Source of the DNA: Serratia fonticola
GTDB taxonomy: Bacteria > Pseudomonadota > Gammaproteobacteria > Enterobacterales > Enterobacteriaceae
Direction of reading: 5' to 3'
DNA: 64,000 bases
Assembly: GCF_006715025.1 (NCBI RefSeq)
Contig: NZ_VFMK01000001.1
Span: 2,108,001-2,172,000 of the forward strand
Translations under genes and position numbers: made by a program
Notes under the pieces: generated by a model
Database searches by the model: none
What the model saw: only the letters and a program-made list of their open reading frames with translations
What the model was told of the DNA's origin: nothing
In this document: piece after piece, positions 46,507 to 55,993 of the stretch
How the letters are laid out: every line of letters begins with the position of its first letter
How positions within the stretch are numbered: the stretch's first letter is position 1

Positions 46507-47517
46507 ATGTCACGTGCTGTTTTGCAAGCCCTTTACGAAAACGCCCATTATGAAGACGACGCAATTGCGCGTTACATGAACAAAAAATTCTTTGTTCTGC
46601 ACCATGATCTTTACGTGGGTGAGGCCCGGAAAATATTTGTCAATCACCTTTCGAACGACGATGTGCCCGCTCAGATTTTTATTCAAGATGGCGCAAAGTT
46701 GGTAGGGGTTCTTTCTGTTAAACGTTTATTGCAGGAAGAGAATGATGATGAATGCATCAAGGATATGATGGAAACCACGTTTTTCCATGTAAAACCCACG
46801 GACGACCGCGAACATATCGCCGAGCTATTGGCCAGGAATCATTTAGATATTGTCGCGGTGGTCGATAATGACCGATTGGTGGGGTGCCTAACCGAGCGTG
46901 AAATAGCGCACATTATCGAAGATGAAAATACCGAGGATGCGCAATTACAAGGGGCAAGCCTGCCACTTGATAAGCCTTATCTTGAAATGTCCTCTTTCGA
47001 GCTTTGGAAAAAGCGTAGCGTGTGGCTGCTTTTATTGTTTGTGGCTGAGGCTTACACCAGCACCGTTATTCAGCATTTTGAAGAATCATTGGAAGCGGCA
47101 ATTGCCCTGGCTTTCTTTATCCCGCTATTAGTGGGAACCGGGGGCAACAGCGGCACACAGATCACCTCCACTATTGTCCGGGCCATGGCGTTGGGGGAAG
47201 TCCGAATGCGTGACGTAGGGCGCGTTCTGCGTAAGGAAATGACCACATCGATCATGATTGCGTTAACACTGGCTTGTGCTGGCGCGTTCCGGGGTTGGAT
47301 GATGGGCATCGGTTACGAGATTACGATTATCGTCAGTATGACGCTGGTCTGTATTACGCTGTGGGCGGCGATTGTTTCTTCCGTGATCCCGATGGTGTTG
47401 AAACGCTTTGGCGTGGATCCTGCCGTCGTGTCGGCCCCGTTTATCACGACGCTGATCGACGGTACTGGTTTGATCATCTACTTCAAAATAGCCCAATGGA
47501 CGTTAGGGCTGAATTAA
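46507..47517 (+). CDS. mgtE: Magnesium transporter MgtE, form lacking the N-terminal domain
   Basis: This 336-residue protein has two CBS domains (about 25-145) followed by five membrane segments. The family signature is LLVGTGGNSGTQITST, and the conserved pore aspartate is in FITTLIDGTGL. The helical N-domain of about 130 residues found in Thermus MgtE is missing, so channel gating must rely on the CBS domains. The M-box upstream confirms magnesium as cargo. A terminator follows at once. Confidence 0.9.
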   Translation: MSRAVLQALYENAHYEDDAIARYMNKKFFVLHHDLYVGEARKIFVNHLSNDDVPAQIFIQDGAKLVGVLSVKRLLQEENDDECIKDMMETTFFHVKPTDDREHIAELLARNHLDIVAVVDNDRLVGCLTEREIAHIIEDENTEDAQLQGASLPLDKPYLEMSSFELWKKRSVWLLLLFVAEAYTSTVIQHFEESLEAAIALAFFIPLLVGTGGNSGTQITSTIVRAMALGEVRMRDVGRVLRKEMTTSIMIALTLACAGAFRGWMMGIGYEITIIVSMTLVCITLWAAIVSSVIPMVLKRFGVDPAVVSAPFITTLIDGTGLIIYFKIAQWTLGLN

Positions 47518-47523
47518 AACTGT

Positions 47524-47550
47524 ATCCTGACCGTAAGGTCAGGATTTTTT
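47524..47550 (+). terminator. Terminator of mgtE
   Basis: ATCCTGACC and GGTCAGGAT form a 9-bp stem with loop GTAA followed by T6, immediately after the mgtE stop. Confidence 0.92.
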
Positions 47551-47674
47551 CATGCTGGCCAAAAGGCGTGGGGGAACTGAATGTGTCGAAGCCTTGAATG
47601 CGATTTAATCGCCGCAGGATCCGGGAAATCCGGGCAATTCCCTGACGCTGACAGTTACTGTTTGGTACGAGTAC

Positions 47675-47688
47675 TTGATTGAAATCAA
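47675..47688 (+). promoter_or_regulatory. Perfect FNR box upstream of the copper operon
   Basis: TTGAT-TGAA-ATCAA is an exact match to the FNR consensus TTGAT-N4-ATCAA, about 120 nt upstream of the first copper-operon gene. It suggests oxygen-linked control. Confidence 0.5.
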
Positions 47689-47805
47689 AGTATTTTAATT
47701 TTGCAGGAGTTTTCCCAACCCGGTTTGTCAGCGGGTGTAAATCTGGTTCCTGTGGCGATTTTCTGTCGATATACTCAGCGCACTATATTCTTTTGGAATC
47801 ATTGC

Positions 47806-48231
47806 ATGTCGGCCCTGGCGTCCATCTCTTTATCCTTACACCGGTTACGCTTCGCCAAGAAGCGGGCGGGTTCATGGATCTTGGTCGTCTGCTGGCTGCT
47901 GTTAAACAGCCAACTGGCTATTGCCAGCCACAATTGTAATCTGCAACTGACTGCGGCAACGCCCACTGCGCAGCATATGATGCATATGCAGGCAACCGGC
48001 CCGCTGGTTGATAAGATGCAGGCCGAAGGGCCATTGTGTGAAAAGCATTGCATTCCCGATACGGCGCAACAGGATCATGGCAACCTGACCTTGGCGGCGG
48101 TATTGCCCGCCAACAGTGAGCTGTTGGTTGCTGCCCCTCAGCCCCAAACACACTTCTCCCGCCTTGATTGGCAAACTCCTCCGATAGCAGGGCCGCCGGC
48201 AGAAATTGTCTTTTGCCGCTTCCGTGAATAG
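47806..48231 (+). CDS. Uncharacterised Cys/His/Met-rich membrane or periplasmic protein of the copper operon
   Basis: This 141-residue protein has an N-terminal basic stretch and one hydrophobic segment (about 22-40), then a likely periplasmic part. That part holds possible copper ligands: HNC, HMMHM, then CEKHC. It ends CRFRE, like the CVFRE end of ScsA further on. The gene precedes cusF-TolC-cusB-cusA, so a copper-related role is inferred. I do not recognise a named family. I chose the ATG at 47806 because the hydrophobic segment follows; upstream codons back to 47701 lack protein character. Confidence 0.6.
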   Translation: MSALASISLSLHRLRFAKKRAGSWILVVCWLLLNSQLAIASHNCNLQLTAATPTAQHMMHMQATGPLVDKMQAEGPLCEKHCIPDTAQQDHGNLTLAAVLPANSELLVAAPQPQTHFSRLDWQTPPIAGPPAEIVFCRFRE

Positions 48232-48289
48232 CTAAATCAACAGCCTTGCCGTCCAGAACGGCGACTCGTGTTGTTTATTGTCTATTTTT

Positions 48290-48412
48290 TACCCTATGAA
48301 TTTCAAGTTGTTGCCAGGCAATCAGCGAGCCTATCTCCCAACGCTGACTCCGGTCAGAGACGGGGCGAGATAGCGCAGATAACGACGCTGTAACTTGAAA
48401 GACGACGGGTAC
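48290..48412. mobile_element. MITE-like repeat, copy 3 (before cusF)
   Basis: About 123 bp with ends ACCCTATGAATTTCAAGTTG and AACTTGAAAGACGACGGGTA. These are inverted and match the ends of copy 2. It ends 14 nt before the cusF start. Confidence 0.75.
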
Positions 48413-48426
48413 ATGGAGCTATCGTT

Positions 48427-48744
48427 ATGCGTTTAATCACTGTCGTTTTCATTTCTTTGTTTTTCTCTGCTTTCGCCTCCGCCGAGGCGATGCAGCACCA
48501 TCAGCATGCCACATCAAGTGCCGCCGTCTATCACTCTACAGGGACCGTTAAGGCCTGGGGTGAGCAGAAAGTGTCGCTTGCCCACCCAGCCATCCCTGCT
48601 TTGAACTGGCCACCAATGACGATGAATTTCCTTCAGCCCCAACCGCCATTGCCGGCCTTGGCTGCCGGGACTGCGGTGGAGTTCAGCTTCCGTCAGGTTG
48701 ACGGCGGCTATCAGCTGACCGCCATCCGCGCCAGCCAAGACTAA
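48427..48744 (+). CDS. cusF: Periplasmic copper chaperone CusF-like
   Basis: This 105-residue protein has a signal peptide (about 1-19), a His-rich linker (HHQHA) and an OB-fold CusF domain. The copper(I)-binding set is visible in LAHPAIPALNWPPMTMNF: one histidine, the capping tryptophan and two methionines. It would hand copper to the CusBA pump encoded 1.3 kb downstream. It lies 10 nt before the TolC-like gene. Confidence 0.9.
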   Translation: MRLITVVFISLFFSAFASAEAMQHHQHATSSAAVYHSTGTVKAWGEQKVSLAHPAIPALNWPPMTMNFLQPQPPLPALAAGTAVEFSFRQVDGGYQLTAIRASQD

Positions 48745-48754
48745 CGGGGGCACC

Positions 48755-50014
48755 ATGTCCAGACTATTTTCTCGCCCATTGCGGGTGGGCTGGCTGCTGC
48801 TCGCCTGTTGGATGGCGAATACGCAGGCGGCAGACCTGACGCTGGCGCAATCTCTGGTGGCGGCAGAGCGCTACTCGGCTGAACTTTCGGCCAATCAACA
48901 TCAGGTAAATGCGCTGCAAAACAGGGCAGATACGGCGATGGAGTTGCCCGATCCCAAGTTGAAGTTCGGTATTGAAAACATACCGGTACAGGGGAGCAAC
49001 GCCCGACGTCTGACGCGTGAAGGAATGACGATGGAGCGGGTTGGCATTATGCAGAATTACGTCAGTAGCACCAAGCGCCAGCGTAAGGCGGATACCTTGC
49101 GTGCCGAAGCCAGTAAAACCGAAGCTAACAGTGCGACCATCCGCGCCCGCCTGCAGCAGCAAACGGCACAAGCATGGCTTGAATTGGCATTGAGCCAACA
49201 GACGCTGAAGGATGCGCGGGCGTTGCTGAACGAGAGCGAAAGCCAGATTGCAGCCCAGCATGCCGGTGTTGCCAGCGGCAGTTCACCCGCTGCTAACGTC
49301 ATCGATGCGCGTTTGACGCTGTTAAGCATGCAGGACCGGCTCAGCGAAGCACAGCGTGACGTCGCCATTGCCCAGACTCGTTTGACGCAGTTGACCGGAC
49401 AGCAGGTGGATGGGACTGGCGGCCCGTTACCGCGTTTTGAGCGTCTACCTGCGGAGCGCAGTATCTTGCAGCAAGCTATCAGGCAACACCCTGAAGTGGT
49501 ACAGGCTAGCCGGGAAGCTGATGTGGCCAAGGCCCGTTCGGCACAGTCAGAAATTGCAGCCATCCCGGACGTGGAGGTTGAGGTGTATTACGGTAAACGG
49601 GCCGATGGCTATGAGGATATGGCAGGCGTGATGTTTACCGTCGATTTGCCGTTGTTCCGGGCGCAACGCCAGGATAAAAACTATGCCGCCGATGTTTCCA
49701 GCTCGATGGAGGCCAACGATCAACTGACGTTATTGATCCGCGATCACCAGGCTCAGTTAGACACGTTGTTGGCACAGTATCAAGCCGCACAGGTGCAATG
49801 GGAACGTCAGCAACAGCAAGCTATCCCGTTGCAACAGCAAAGAGTGGCATTGCAACTGGCGCAATACCGTAGTGGAAAAGGCGATCTTTCCTCGGTGTTA
49901 GAGGCGCGTCGGGCTTTGCTCGATAGTCGCCTTAGTGCCGGTAAAGCCGCTCGTGAATTGGCGCAGTTATGGGCCGCCATCCGTTATCTCACACCACAGG
50001 AGGCGGCATTATGA
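48755..50014 (+). CDS. TolC-family outer-membrane channel of the copper efflux system
   Basis: This 419-residue protein has a signal peptide (about 1-25) and two outer-membrane-factor repeats rich in Gln/Ala helices. This is the TolC/CusC/CzcC layout. No lipobox cysteine is evident after the signal, unlike E. coli CusC. It would form the exit duct for CusBA. Its 3' end overlaps the open frame upstream of cusB, and cusB starts 4 nt before its end. Confidence 0.85.
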   Translation: MSRLFSRPLRVGWLLLACWMANTQAADLTLAQSLVAAERYSAELSANQHQVNALQNRADTAMELPDPKLKFGIENIPVQGSNARRLTREGMTMERVGIMQNYVSSTKRQRKADTLRAEASKTEANSATIRARLQQQTAQAWLELALSQQTLKDARALLNESESQIAAQHAGVASGSSPAANVIDARLTLLSMQDRLSEAQRDVAIAQTRLTQLTGQQVDGTGGPLPRFERLPAERSILQQAIRQHPEVVQASREADVAKARSAQSEIAAIPDVEVEVYYGKRADGYEDMAGVMFTVDLPLFRAQRQDKNYAADVSSSMEANDQLTLLIRDHQAQLDTLLAQYQAAQVQWERQQQQAIPLQQQRVALQLAQYRSGKGDLSSVLEARRALLDSRLSAGKAARELAQLWAAIRYLTPQEAAL

Positions 50015-51468
50015 AAATGCGCTTTAGCCTGACCGTATTGGCTGCGCTGCTGGGTGGCGCAATGGCCGGTTATTGGTTTGCCGGGGAACGATCTGTTGCG
50101 GCACCGCCTGAGGGCAGTAGCCATGAACGGCAGGTTCTGTATTGGTACGACCCGATGGTACCCGGACAACGTTTTGATAAGCCGGGGAAATCGCCGTTTA
50201 TGGACATGGAGCTCGTGCCGCGTTACGCCGACGAGCAACAGCAGAATGGCGGTGTCACCATCAGCGCCCGTCAACAGCAAAATCTTGGCGTCCGTACGGC
50301 AACTGCGCAGCTGCGTGAACTGAATCTTCAGCTTGAGGCTTATGGCAGCGTGGCAACTGATGAGCGCAGCGTACAGGTGATTGCCGCCCGGGCCAACGGG
50401 CTGGTGGAAAAACTCTTGGTACGCGCCAGCCAACAGCAGGTTAAAAAGGGGGAAGCACTGGCACAATTATGGATCCCGGATTGGAGTGCCGCACAGCAGG
50501 AGTATCTGGCGATCCGCAAGCTGGGTGATGGGGCATTAACCTCTGCCGCGCGCCAACGATTAGCGCTGCAATTTATGCCAGAAGCGATCATTCGTCAGGT
50601 GGAACGCAGTGGTAAACCGCAAACCCGCATTACCGTTACTGCACCCGAAAATGGCTTCATCAATAAACTGGATGTGCGGGAAGGCATGCAGGTCACTGCG
50701 ACTCAAGGTCTGTTTGAGTTAGCCAGGCTGGATCCGGTATGGATGGTGATTGATTACCCGCAAGCCCAGGCCGGTTTGTTGCAGGTAGGAGATGCGGTGA
50801 TGGCCAGTTCGGCCAGTTGGCCAGGCGAGCGGTTTACCGGTGAGATCAGTGAGCTATTACCGAACGTAGATCCTCTCACTCGCACGTTTAAAGCGCGTAT
50901 CGTGTTGAAAAACCCGCAGCAGCGTCTGAAACCGGGTATGTATCTGCAGGTGCAATTGGCACAAAACGCCGGAACCAAGCCGGTGTTGGCCATCCCGCAG
51001 GAGGCCTTGATCGCCAGTGGTGATCACAATCGGGTCTTGGTCGCGGAAGGGAATGGCCACTTTACACCGGTTGAAGTTGTGGCTGGCCTGGCTCAAAACG
51101 GTTGGGTGGAGATCAAACAGGGGCTGCAGGCTGGACAGCAGATCGTCACTTCCGGCCAGTTCCTGATTGATTCTGAGGCCAGTATGCGCAGTGCCTTGCC
51201 ACAGTTGGCATCGGAAGAAGGGGGTAAACAGTATCAGACGCAGGGTAGAGTGGAGGCGCTGGACAGCAATAGTATCACGCTGTCGCATGCGCCGATTGCG
51301 GAGCTGCAATGGCCTGCGATGACCATGGATTTCACTTTGCCAGCAGGGGGCTTGCCGGCAGGGATCGGCGTTGGCAGCCAGGTGATGATCCATTTCAGTG
51401 TGGATGAAAATGGCTCGCACATCAGTCAGATAATGCCACAGGATACCGAGCACGGAGGCCATCTATGA
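50011..51468 (+). CDS. cusB: CusB-like membrane fusion protein with fused C-terminal CusF domain
   Basis: This 485-residue periplasmic adaptor has an N-terminal anchor (about 1-25) and a heavy-metal-binding segment (YWYDPM...PFMDMELVP, about 44-75). The barrel-sandwich, hairpin and beta domains follow. A C-terminal CusF-like domain (about 408-480) repeats the copper motif [10 protein letters not shown], and the protein ends in HGGHL. So the operon encodes CusF twice, once free and once fused. I chose the ATG at 50011 (after AGGAGG) over 49969. It overlaps cusA by 4 nt. Confidence 0.9.
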   Translation: MKMRFSLTVLAALLGGAMAGYWFAGERSVAAPPEGSSHERQVLYWYDPMVPGQRFDKPGKSPFMDMELVPRYADEQQQNGGVTISARQQQNLGVRTATAQLRELNLQLEAYGSVATDERSVQVIAARANGLVEKLLVRASQQQVKKGEALAQLWIPDWSAAQQEYLAIRKLGDGALTSAARQRLALQFMPEAIIRQVERSGKPQTRITVTAPENGFINKLDVREGMQVTATQGLFELARLDPVWMVIDYPQAQAGLLQVGDAVMASSASWPGERFTGEISELLPNVDPLTRTFKARIVLKNPQQRLKPGMYLQVQLAQNAGTKPVLAIPQEALIASGDHNRVLVAEGNGHFTPVEVVAGLAQNGWVEIKQGLQAGQQIVTSGQFLIDSEASMRSALPQLASEEGGKQYQTQGRVEALDSNSITLSHAPIAELQWPAMTMDFTLPAGGLPAGIGVGSQVMIHFSVDENGSHISQIMPQDTEHGGHL

Positions 51469-54400
51469 TCGCTTCCGTGATCCGCTGGTCAATACGTAAT
51501 CGTCTGCTGGTGTTGCTGGCTTCGGTCATGTTGGCCGGTTGGGGGATTTGGGCGCTGCAAAAGGCCCCGCTGGATGCACTGCCCGATCTTTCCGATGTGC
51601 AGGTGATCGTGCGCGCCACTTATCCGGGAAAGGCGCCGCAGGTCATTGAGGATCAGGTCACTTACCCACTGACCACCACCATGCTGACGGTGCCGGGGGC
51701 CAGCACGGTGCGGGGCTTCTCGATGTTTGGCGATGCCTATATCTATATTCTGTTTGAGGATGGTACCGATCCTTACTGGGCACGCTCACGGGTATTGGAA
51801 TCACTCAGTCAGGTGCAATCCTCATTGCCACCACAGGTGAAGGTGGCCTTGGGGCCAGATGCGACCGGCGTTGGCTGGGTTTACGAGTATGCTCTGGTGG
51901 ACCGAAGTGGCAAACACAGTCTGGCAGATTTGCGCGCACTGCAGGATTGGACACTTAAGTTCGAGTTAAAGACCGTGCCCAATGTGGCGGAAGTGGCCAG
52001 TGTAGGTGGCATGGTGCGCCAGTATCAGGTGGTATTGAATCCGCAAAGTTTGCGGGCATTGAATATTACTCATCAGCAGGTAGTGAGTGCCATACAGGAT
52101 GCCAACCAGGAAGGGGGCGGTTCGCTGCTGGAAATGGGGGAGGCGGAGTATATGGTGCGTACTTCCGGTTACCTGAAGAAGCTGGCGGACTTTAATAATG
52201 TGGTGATCACTGCCCGTGATGGTGTCCCAATCCTGCTTTCTCAAGTGGCTGAAATCCGCGAAGGGCCGGAAATCCGCCGTGGTGTGGCGGAACTCAACGG
52301 TGAAGGTGAAGTTGCTGGGGGCATCGTGGTGATGCGTTATGGCAAGAACGCGCTGGAAACCATCAATGCATTGAAGATCAAACTGCAACAGCTTCAGCAG
52401 ACTCTGCCACCGGGCGTGGAGATCGTTCCGGTATACGATCGATCACAACTGATAACGCATGCGATTGATACGCTGTCATTCAAGCTGCTGGAAGAATTTC
52501 TGGTGGTGGCGGTGGTGTGTGCGTTGTTCCTGTCCCACTTCCGTTCGGCATTGGTGGCGATCGTGACGCTGCCGCTGGGGATCCTCGGTGCCTTTGTGGT
52601 GATGCATTATCAGGGGGTGAATGCCAATATCATGTCGCTGGGGGGCATTGCTATCGCTATTGGTGCGATGGTGGATGCGGCGATAGTGATGATCGAAAAC
52701 ATGCACAAGGTACTGGAACAGTGGCGACAGCGCCATCCCGGCCAATTGCCCGCCTCAAAGGATTACTGGCGTATTTCAGAACAGGCGGCGGTCGAGGTTG
52801 GCCCGGCACTGTTTTGTAGCTTACTCATCATTACGCTGTCGTTTATCCCGGTGTTTTCACTGCAGGCACAGGAAGGGCGCATGTTTGCGCCGCTGGCCTT
52901 CACCAAGACCTATGCGATGGCAGTTTCTGCTGGGTTGGGGATCACCCTGGTACCGGTGCTGATGGGCTACTTCATCCGTGGTCGTATTCCGGATGAACAC
53001 GCGAATCCGATCAACCGCTGGTTGATCCGTATGTATCAGCCGTTGCTGGCAGCGGTATTGGCGCGGCCTAAAACGACATTGGGGATTTCCGGTTTGCTGT
53101 TGGTGCTGACACTGTTCCCGTTAAGTCGCTTAGGCAGCGAGTTCATGCCTCCGCTGGATGAAGGCGATCTGTTATATATGCCTTCAACCTTGCCAGGTAT
53201 CTCTGCCCGTGAAGCGGCACGATTGCTACAACTGACCGATCGGTTGATTAAAACCGTGCCAGAAGTGGACACGGTATTTGGTAAGGCCGGACGCGCAGAG
53301 ACGGCAACCGACCCGGCTCCGCTGACCATGTTGGAAACCACCATTCGTTTCAAACCTCGCGAGCAATGGCGGCCAGGTATGACCATGGACAAGCTGGTTG
53401 CCGAACTGGACAGCGTGGTCAAGGTGCCAGGGATTGCCAACGTTTGGGTACCCCCGATCCGTAATCGGCTGGATATGCTGGCAACGGGCATCAAAAGCCC
53501 GGTCGGTATCAAGGTTAACGGTGGCAATATTGCTGATATCGAGCAGGCGGCCAGCCAGATTGAGCAGGTGGTGAAGACGGTGCCGGGCGTGACTTCAGCG
53601 CTGGCGGAACGTCTTGCCGGTGGCCGTTACGTGGATATTGATATCGATCGTCAGCGAGCGGCACGTTATGGCGTTTCGGTTAAAGAGCTGCAATCGATGG
53701 TAGCCACGCTGGTGGGGGGGGAAAATATCGGTGAGACCATTGAAGGGCGGGCACGTTATCCGATTAACGTCCGTTATCCGCGAGAGATCCGCGATTCGGT
53801 GCAGAAATTGCGTGAACTACCGGTGCTGACTGCCGCGGGGGGCCAGGTACCGTTGGCGGAACTGGCTGATATTCGTATCACTGAAGGTCCTCCGATGCTG
53901 AAAAGCGAAAACGCGCGGCTTTCTGATTGGATCTATGTCGATTTGCGTGGGCGTGATTTGAAATCGGCGGTCGAAGAGATGCAACAGGTGGTGGCCAAGC
54001 AGGTGAAATTGCCAGCTGGCGTATCTGTCAGCTGGTCCGGGCAGTTCGAATATCTGGAGCGTGCCAGTGCCCAGTTGAAGATTGTACTGCCGGTAACGCT
54101 GGGGATCATTTTCGTGCTGTTATTTGTCACCTTCAACAGTGTGCGCGATGCGTTATTGATCATGGCAACGCTGCCATTTGCGTTGATAGGGGGAGTCTGG
54201 CTGCTGTATCTGCTCAATTACAACCTGTCGGTAGCGGGGGCCGTGGGGTTCATTGCCCTGGCCGGGGTGGCGGCCGAGTTTGGCGTCATTATGGTGCTGT
54301 ACCTTAACCAGGCGCTGATGAAGCACCGTCAACCTGGTCAGCCGTTGAGCCATCAGCAATTGATGGCAGCGATTAGCGAAGGTGCCGTGCTGAGAGTCAG

Positions 54401-54596
54401 GCCGAAGGTGATGACGGTGGCGACTATTATGGCCGGTTTGTTGCCGATAATGTGGGGCGGTGGCGCGGGGTCTGAGGTGATGCAACGTATTGCCGCACCA
54501 ATGATCGGTGGCATGGTGAGCGCGCCATTGCTGTCGATGCTGGTGATCCCGGCGGTTTATTCACTGCTGCACCGCAGGGAGGAAAAACAGGGCTAA
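51465..54596 (+). CDS. cusA: CusA-like copper/silver RND efflux pump
   Basis: This 1043-residue heavy-metal RND transporter has twelve predicted membrane segments and two large periplasmic loops. The proton-relay segment [20 protein letters not shown] is present, and methionines in the second loop ([17 protein letters not shown]) fit metal binding. It exports monovalent copper or silver across the envelope with CusB and the TolC-like channel. Length equals the E. coli CusA class (1047). It overlaps cusB by 4 nt. No cusRS sensor genes are in the window. Confidence 0.93.
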   Translation: MIASVIRWSIRNRLLVLLASVMLAGWGIWALQKAPLDALPDLSDVQVIVRATYPGKAPQVIEDQVTYPLTTTMLTVPGASTVRGFSMFGDAYIYILFEDGTDPYWARSRVLESLSQVQSSLPPQVKVALGPDATGVGWVYEYALVDRSGKHSLADLRALQDWTLKFELKTVPNVAEVASVGGMVRQYQVVLNPQSLRALNITHQQVVSAIQDANQEGGGSLLEMGEAEYMVRTSGYLKKLADFNNVVITARDGVPILLSQVAEIREGPEIRRGVAELNGEGEVAGGIVVMRYGKNALETINALKIKLQQLQQTLPPGVEIVPVYDRSQLITHAIDTLSFKLLEEFLVVAVVCALFLSHFRSALVAIVTLPLGILGAFVVMHYQGVNANIMSLGGIAIAIGAMVDAAIVMIENMHKVLEQWRQRHPGQLPASKDYWRISEQAAVEVGPALFCSLLIITLSFIPVFSLQAQEGRMFAPLAFTKTYAMAVSAGLGITLVPVLMGYFIRGRIPDEHANPINRWLIRMYQPLLAAVLARPKTTLGISGLLLVLTLFPLSRLGSEFMPPLDEGDLLYMPSTLPGISAREAARLLQLTDRLIKTVPEVDTVFGKAGRAETATDPAPLTMLETTIRFKPREQWRPGMTMDKLVAELDSVVKVPGIANVWVPPIRNRLDMLATGIKSPVGIKVNGGNIADIEQAASQIEQVVKTVPGVTSALAERLAGGRYVDIDIDRQRAARYGVSVKELQSMVATLVGGENIGETIEGRARYPINVRYPREIRDSVQKLRELPVLTAAGGQVPLAELADIRITEGPPMLKSENARLSDWIYVDLRGRDLKSAVEEMQQVVAKQVKLPAGVSVSWSGQFEYLERASAQLKIVLPVTLGIIFVLLFVTFNSVRDALLIMATLPFALIGGVWLLYLLNYNLSVAGAVGFIALAGVAAEFGVIMVLYLNQALMKHRQPGQPLSHQQLMAAISEGAVLRVRPKVMTVATIMAGLLPIMWGGGAGSEVMQRIAAPMIGGMVSAPLLSMLVIPAVYSLLHRREEKQG

Positions 54597-54613
54597 AAGA
54601 AGGGGAAAGCAAT

Positions 54614-54639
54614 CCCTCTCTCCCTAAAGGGAGAGGGGG
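54614..54639. repeat. REP-like palindrome between cusA and apbE
   Basis: CCCTCTCTCCCT and AGGGAGAGGGGG form a strong stem in the gap between the convergent genes. It is the same GGGAGAGGG core as the ends of the 17.8-kb repeat element, and it may act as a terminator for both. Confidence 0.65.
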
Positions 54640-54658
54640 ATAACGCAGAGCTAATGCA

Positions 54659-55690
54659 TTACTGAACCAAAAACGCCTTAAACTGCGGCGTCATCACCGC
54701 ACTGAAGCCGTCGTCGGTTTTCGTGATCAGATACACGGCCAGTCCTTTCTCTTCGGCCAGTTTTAGCGCTTTTTCGGTGCCCAATACCATCAATCCGGTA
54801 TCCCACCCATCGGCTTCCAGCGCCGTCGGGGCAATCACCGTGGCCGAGACCAGCTTATGGGTGATGGGCCGTCCGGTCACCGGGTCGATCACATGGGAAT
54901 AGCGTTGGCCGTCCTGTTCGAAATAGTTACGATAACTCCCCGAGGTGCTGATGCCGTAACCTTGCAAGTCAACCAGCGCCTGTACCGCATTTTCCCGATC
55001 GGTGGGTTTCTGAATCGCCACGCGCCAAGGTTTGTTCTGCCCGTTAACGCCACGTGAAGAAACGGCCCCGCCAACCGATACCAGGTAGTTGGTGATGCCT
55101 TTGCGCGCCATCAGGTGCACCAACTGATCCACACCGTAGCCTTCTCCTAGCGTGGAGAGATCGACATACATTCCTGGCAGATCTTTTTGCAGCCATTCGC
55201 CGCGGTTGTCGCTGAGTAGTTTCAGATGCTGCAGGCCGGTATTGCTGCGGGCCGCATCAATTTGCTGCTGGCTGGGAATTTTTATCGCGTGCTTGTCCGG
55301 GCCGAATCCCCACAGGTTCACCAAGGGGCCGACGGTAATATCCATCGCTCCGCCGGTGTCACGGCCAATGCGCTGGGCCGTAAGGATAATATCGGCCATA
55401 CCGCGCGGAATAGGTTGTGGCTCACCGCTGGCGTTCTGGTTAAAGCGGGATAATACCGAGTTGGGGCGATAGGTTGAGATATCGTCGTTGGCCTGCTCTA
55501 ACAGCGCATCGATTTCCTGCTGCAATTGCTGTTTGCTTTGCGTGATGGCACCACTGATTTTCACGCTGTAGAAGGTGCCCATGGTTTTGCCTTCGATATC
55601 GATCTGAGGGCGGGTTTCGTTATCATTACAGGCAGCCAGTAGAATCAGTGCTGCACTCAATAGCAGCCCTTTGGCAAGGGAATAAGCCAT
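54659..55690 (-). CDS. apbE: FAD:protein FMN transferase ApbE (lipoprotein)
   Basis: This 343-residue lipoprotein has lipobox LAAC with cysteine at 21. ApbE-family motifs follow: GTFYSVKISG, DLSTLGEGYGVD, GISTSGSYRNY and HVIDPVTGRP. The last includes the metal- and flavin-binding residues, and DGWDTGLMVLG follows. It attaches FMN to threonine of target flavoproteins in the periplasm. No obvious flavinylated partner is in the window. It is convergent with the copper operon. Confidence 0.93.
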   Translation of the reverse strand: MAYSLAKGLLLSAALILLAACNDNETRPQIDIEGKTMGTFYSVKISGAITQSKQQLQQEIDALLEQANDDISTYRPNSVLSRFNQNASGEPQPIPRGMADIILTAQRIGRDTGGAMDITVGPLVNLWGFGPDKHAIKIPSQQQIDAARSNTGLQHLKLLSDNRGEWLQKDLPGMYVDLSTLGEGYGVDQLVHLMARKGITNYLVSVGGAVSSRGVNGQNKPWRVAIQKPTDRENAVQALVDLQGYGISTSGSYRNYFEQDGQRYSHVIDPVTGRPITHKLVSATVIAPTALEADGWDTGLMVLGTEKALKLAEEKGLAVYLITKTDDGFSAVMTPQFKAFLVQ

Positions 55691-55755
55691 GAAAAATCCT
55701 TAAAAGCAAAGAAAGGAACAACAAAATATTGGGCGTTTGATGACAAAGTGGTTTT

Positions 55756-55857
55756 TAACCCGAGATACCTGGGCCTGGCGCACCGGAGGGGCGCTCTCCC
55801 TTTGTCAGCACTCGATACTATCAATTTCAGGTTTCAGCCTGAAAGACGACGGGTATA
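55756..55857. mobile_element. MITE-like repeat, copy 4 (decayed)
   Basis: The right end CCTGAAAGACGACGGGTATA matches the other copies. The left end is degraded. It lies in the 303-bp apbE-ybiR gap (55691-55993), which otherwise shows nothing I can name, and ends 136 nt before ybiR. Confidence 0.45.
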
Positions 55858-55993
55858 AAACAAAGCGCAGCAAATGAAAAGGGGGAATGGGTAACAAATA
55901 CTTTTTACTGGCGTAAATCGGGCGCTTCGGCTAACGTCGTTTGCCTGCATTCCCAATATCATTCAAGTCGTTAAAAGCCATGAGAGTGACAAA

